Shown here: positions 4,696-5,822 of the stretch, one piece after another
Numbering within the stretch: position 1 is the stretch's first letter
Layout of the letters: each line of letters starts with the position of its first letter
NCBI GenBank assembly: GCA_947626465.1
Contig: CANQSI010000056.1
Coordinates: forward strand, 1 to 5,822
Length of the DNA stretch: 5,822 nt
Reading direction: 5' to 3'
Source: an uncultured Atopobiaceae bacterium
Lineage (GTDB): Bacteria > Actinomycetota > Coriobacteriia > Coriobacteriales > Atopobiaceae
The notes under the pieces: model-generated
Told to the model about the DNA's origin: nothing
Seen by the model: only the letters and a program-made list of their open reading frames with translations
The model's database searches: none
Made by a program: the position numbers and the translations under genes

Positions 4696-5822
4696 CGTGC
4701 ACCCTCCGGGCAGACGATTCTCCCGAACGCCGCCATGAATGCTTCGAGCTCGGGCTTTCCCACGCGCTCGTCGAAGGAGATCCTGAGCGCTCCGAGGGCG
4801 AGGTCGCGCGGGATGCCCATGGCGGTGAGCACGTGGGAGGGGTCGAGCGAGCCTGAGGAGCAGGCAGACCCCGCAGACACCTCAAAGCCCGCGTCATCAA
4901 GCGCGAGGATGAGCGTCTCCGATTCCGCGCCATCCACCATCACGTTCACGATCCCCGGCAAGCGCGACGCTCCATCATAGGGAAGCGCGGTGGTGGCCTT
5001 CACCCGAGGGATGGAAGTGAGCCGCTCGGTGAGCCACTGCGCGAGCTCGGAGGTGGTGCGTGCGGCGGCTTCCACCTGGGGCGCGAGCGTCTCGGCGCAT
5101 TTCGCGAAGGCAATCGCCCCGGCCACATCCTGCGTCCCCGCACGACGCCCCATCTCCTGGCCTCCCCCGAAGGAGTTCGCCTTGAAGGGAACCCCGTGGC
5201 GCACGGCGAAGGCGCCGACACCCGGCAGCGCCCCGATCTTATGGGCGGCGAGCGTCACCGCATCCACCTCGGAGAGCTCGAGGGGCACATGGCAAAACGC
5301 CTGGATGGCGTCGGTGAGGAAGAGCGCGCCCTTCTCGTGCGCGGCGCGCGCGAGCGCGCGAACAGGCTGGCACGCCCCGGTTTCGTTATTTGCCGCCATC
5401 ACGCAGGCGAGCGCCACGTCATCGTCGAGTTCCCGCTCGAGCTGCGAGGCCCCCACCACTCCTTGCGCATCGGGCCGCACGAGGGAGACCTCGAATCCCC
5501 GCGCCTTCAGCTCGGGCGCGAGGTCGAGCACCGAATCGTGCTCGATCGCGGAGATCACCACGCGACGACGCGTGCGCGCCTGCCGTCGCCTTCCCTCGGC
5601 GAGGCCGAGCACGCAGAGGTTGTTCGCCTCGGTGCCCCCGCCCGAAAACGCCACGTCGAGGGGGCGGAACCCGCCGCCGAGCACCCGCGCGAGGCTCGTC
5701 CTGGCCTCGCCGAGCACGCGCGCCGCCTCGCGCCCCATAGTGTGGAGCGAATTGGGGTTGGCTCCCGAGAACGGCTCCTCGCGATATGCGGCCTCGGCTT
5801 CCTCGGCGATGCGGCGCACGGG
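4692..5822 (-). CDS. Cysteine desulfurase, NifS/IscS type (N-terminus cut off)
   Basis: A PLP enzyme that converts L-cysteine to L-alanine and carries the sulfur as a cysteine persulfide. The frame is open to the right edge, giving 376 residues; the visible sequence starts at the Pro-Val that normally follows the DNAATT motif, so only about 10-15 N-terminal residues are missing. Family motifs in order, numbered from the second visible residue: GANPNSLHTMGREA (19-32), SGGGTEANN (59-67), the EHDS cofactor-stacking His94, AANNETG (143-149), DAIQA with Asp170 and Gln173, AAHKIGALPGVGA with the PLP lysine Lys194, GGGQEMGRRAGTQD (218-231), and the mobile sulfur-carrier loop SAGSACSSGSLDPSHVL with Cys320. 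The SACSSG loop places it in group I (NifS/IscS), not SufS. Directly ahead of mnmA and overlapping it, it probably feeds MnmA, as B. subtilis YrvO does; a wider Fe-S role is also possible. Confidence 0.95.
   Translation of the reverse strand, partial: PVRRIAEEAEAAYREEPFSGANPNSLHTMGREAARVLGEARTSLARVLGGGFRPLDVAFSGGGTEANNLCVLGLAEGRRRQARTRRRVVISAIEHDSVLDLAPELKARGFEVSLVRPDAQGVVGASQLERELDDDVALACVMAANNETGACQPVRALARAAHEKGALFLTDAIQAFCHVPLELSEVDAVTLAAHKIGALPGVGAFAVRHGVPFKANSFGGGQEMGRRAGTQDVAGAIAFAKCAETLAPQVEAAARTTSELAQWLTERLTSIPRVKATTALPYDGASRLPGIVNVMVDGAESETLILALDDAGFEVSAGSACSSGSLDPSHVLTAMGIPRDLALGALRISFDERVGKPELEAFMAAFGRIVCPEGAR
4703..4707 (-). promoter_or_regulatory. Ribosome-binding site fixing the TTG start of mnmA
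   Basis: GGAGG within the last codons of the desulfurase gene is 7 bases before TTG (4693-4695). There is no ATG near the expected N-terminus, and the family's N-terminal strand directly before SGGVDSS begins at this codon. Confidence 0.65.

Noticed and set aside
3619..4933. Large Arg/Ser-rich minus-strand frame overlapping mnmA and the desulfurase (to 4933)
   Set aside because: It is a different frame from MnmA and the desulfurase, both of which have full sets of catalytic motifs.
1..5822. tRNA, rRNA, CRISPR arrays, insertion sequences or phage genes
   Set aside because: I saw no clover-leaf-like sequence, no regularly spaced repeats, no transposase or integrase motifs and no terminal repeats; the coding genes are almost contiguous.

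Overview
The window is a compact, high-GC (roughly two-thirds G+C by eye) stretch of bacterial chromosome. Every gene I can support lies on the minus strand, so transcription runs from the high-coordinate end to the low end. GC-rich third positions, TTG/4-base stop-start overlaps, and a Nif3 gene directly upstream of a C4-zinc-ribbon (DUF164) gene suggest an Actinomycetota genome. Coriobacteriia is my best guess; that is an inference from gene style, not a database result. There are no RNA genes, mobile elements, CRISPR arrays or stretches above 300 bases without a gene.

Layout in transcription order: (1) a NifS/IscS-type cysteine desulfurase, cut by the right edge of the window; (2) mnmA, the tRNA U34 2-thiouridylase, overlapping the desulfurase by four bases (TTGA); (3) a Nif3/YqfO-family metal-binding protein, overlapping mnmA by four bases (ATGA); (4) a coiled-coil DUF164 protein whose C-terminal zinc ribbon has lost one of its four cysteines; (5) a 345-residue protein that joins a basic, AT-hook-bearing N-terminal region and an acidic linker to a complete phosphopantothenoylcysteine decarboxylase (CoaC); (6) a separate CoaB (phosphopantothenate-cysteine ligase) in a different frame; (7) the first 29 codons of an ABC ATPase, probably ABC-F, cut by the left edge.

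Functionally, genes 1 and 2 form a sulfur relay, as in the Bacillus subtilis yrvO-mnmA pair: the desulfurase takes sulfur from cysteine and MnmA places it on tRNA. CoaC and CoaB perform consecutive steps of coenzyme A synthesis, one of which consumes cysteine. The Nif3-DUF164 pair is a recurrent actinobacterial neighbourhood of poorly defined function.

The most unusual items are the AT-hook/CoaC fusion with CoaB split off, the degenerate zinc ribbon, and a set of RNA-strand hairpins in the three longer intergenic gaps. One hairpin appears to bury the ribosome-binding site of the DUF164 gene, one straddles that gene's stop codon like a terminator, one lies just before the AT-hook/CoaC ribosome-binding site, and one is a 13-bp stem directly ahead of coaB.
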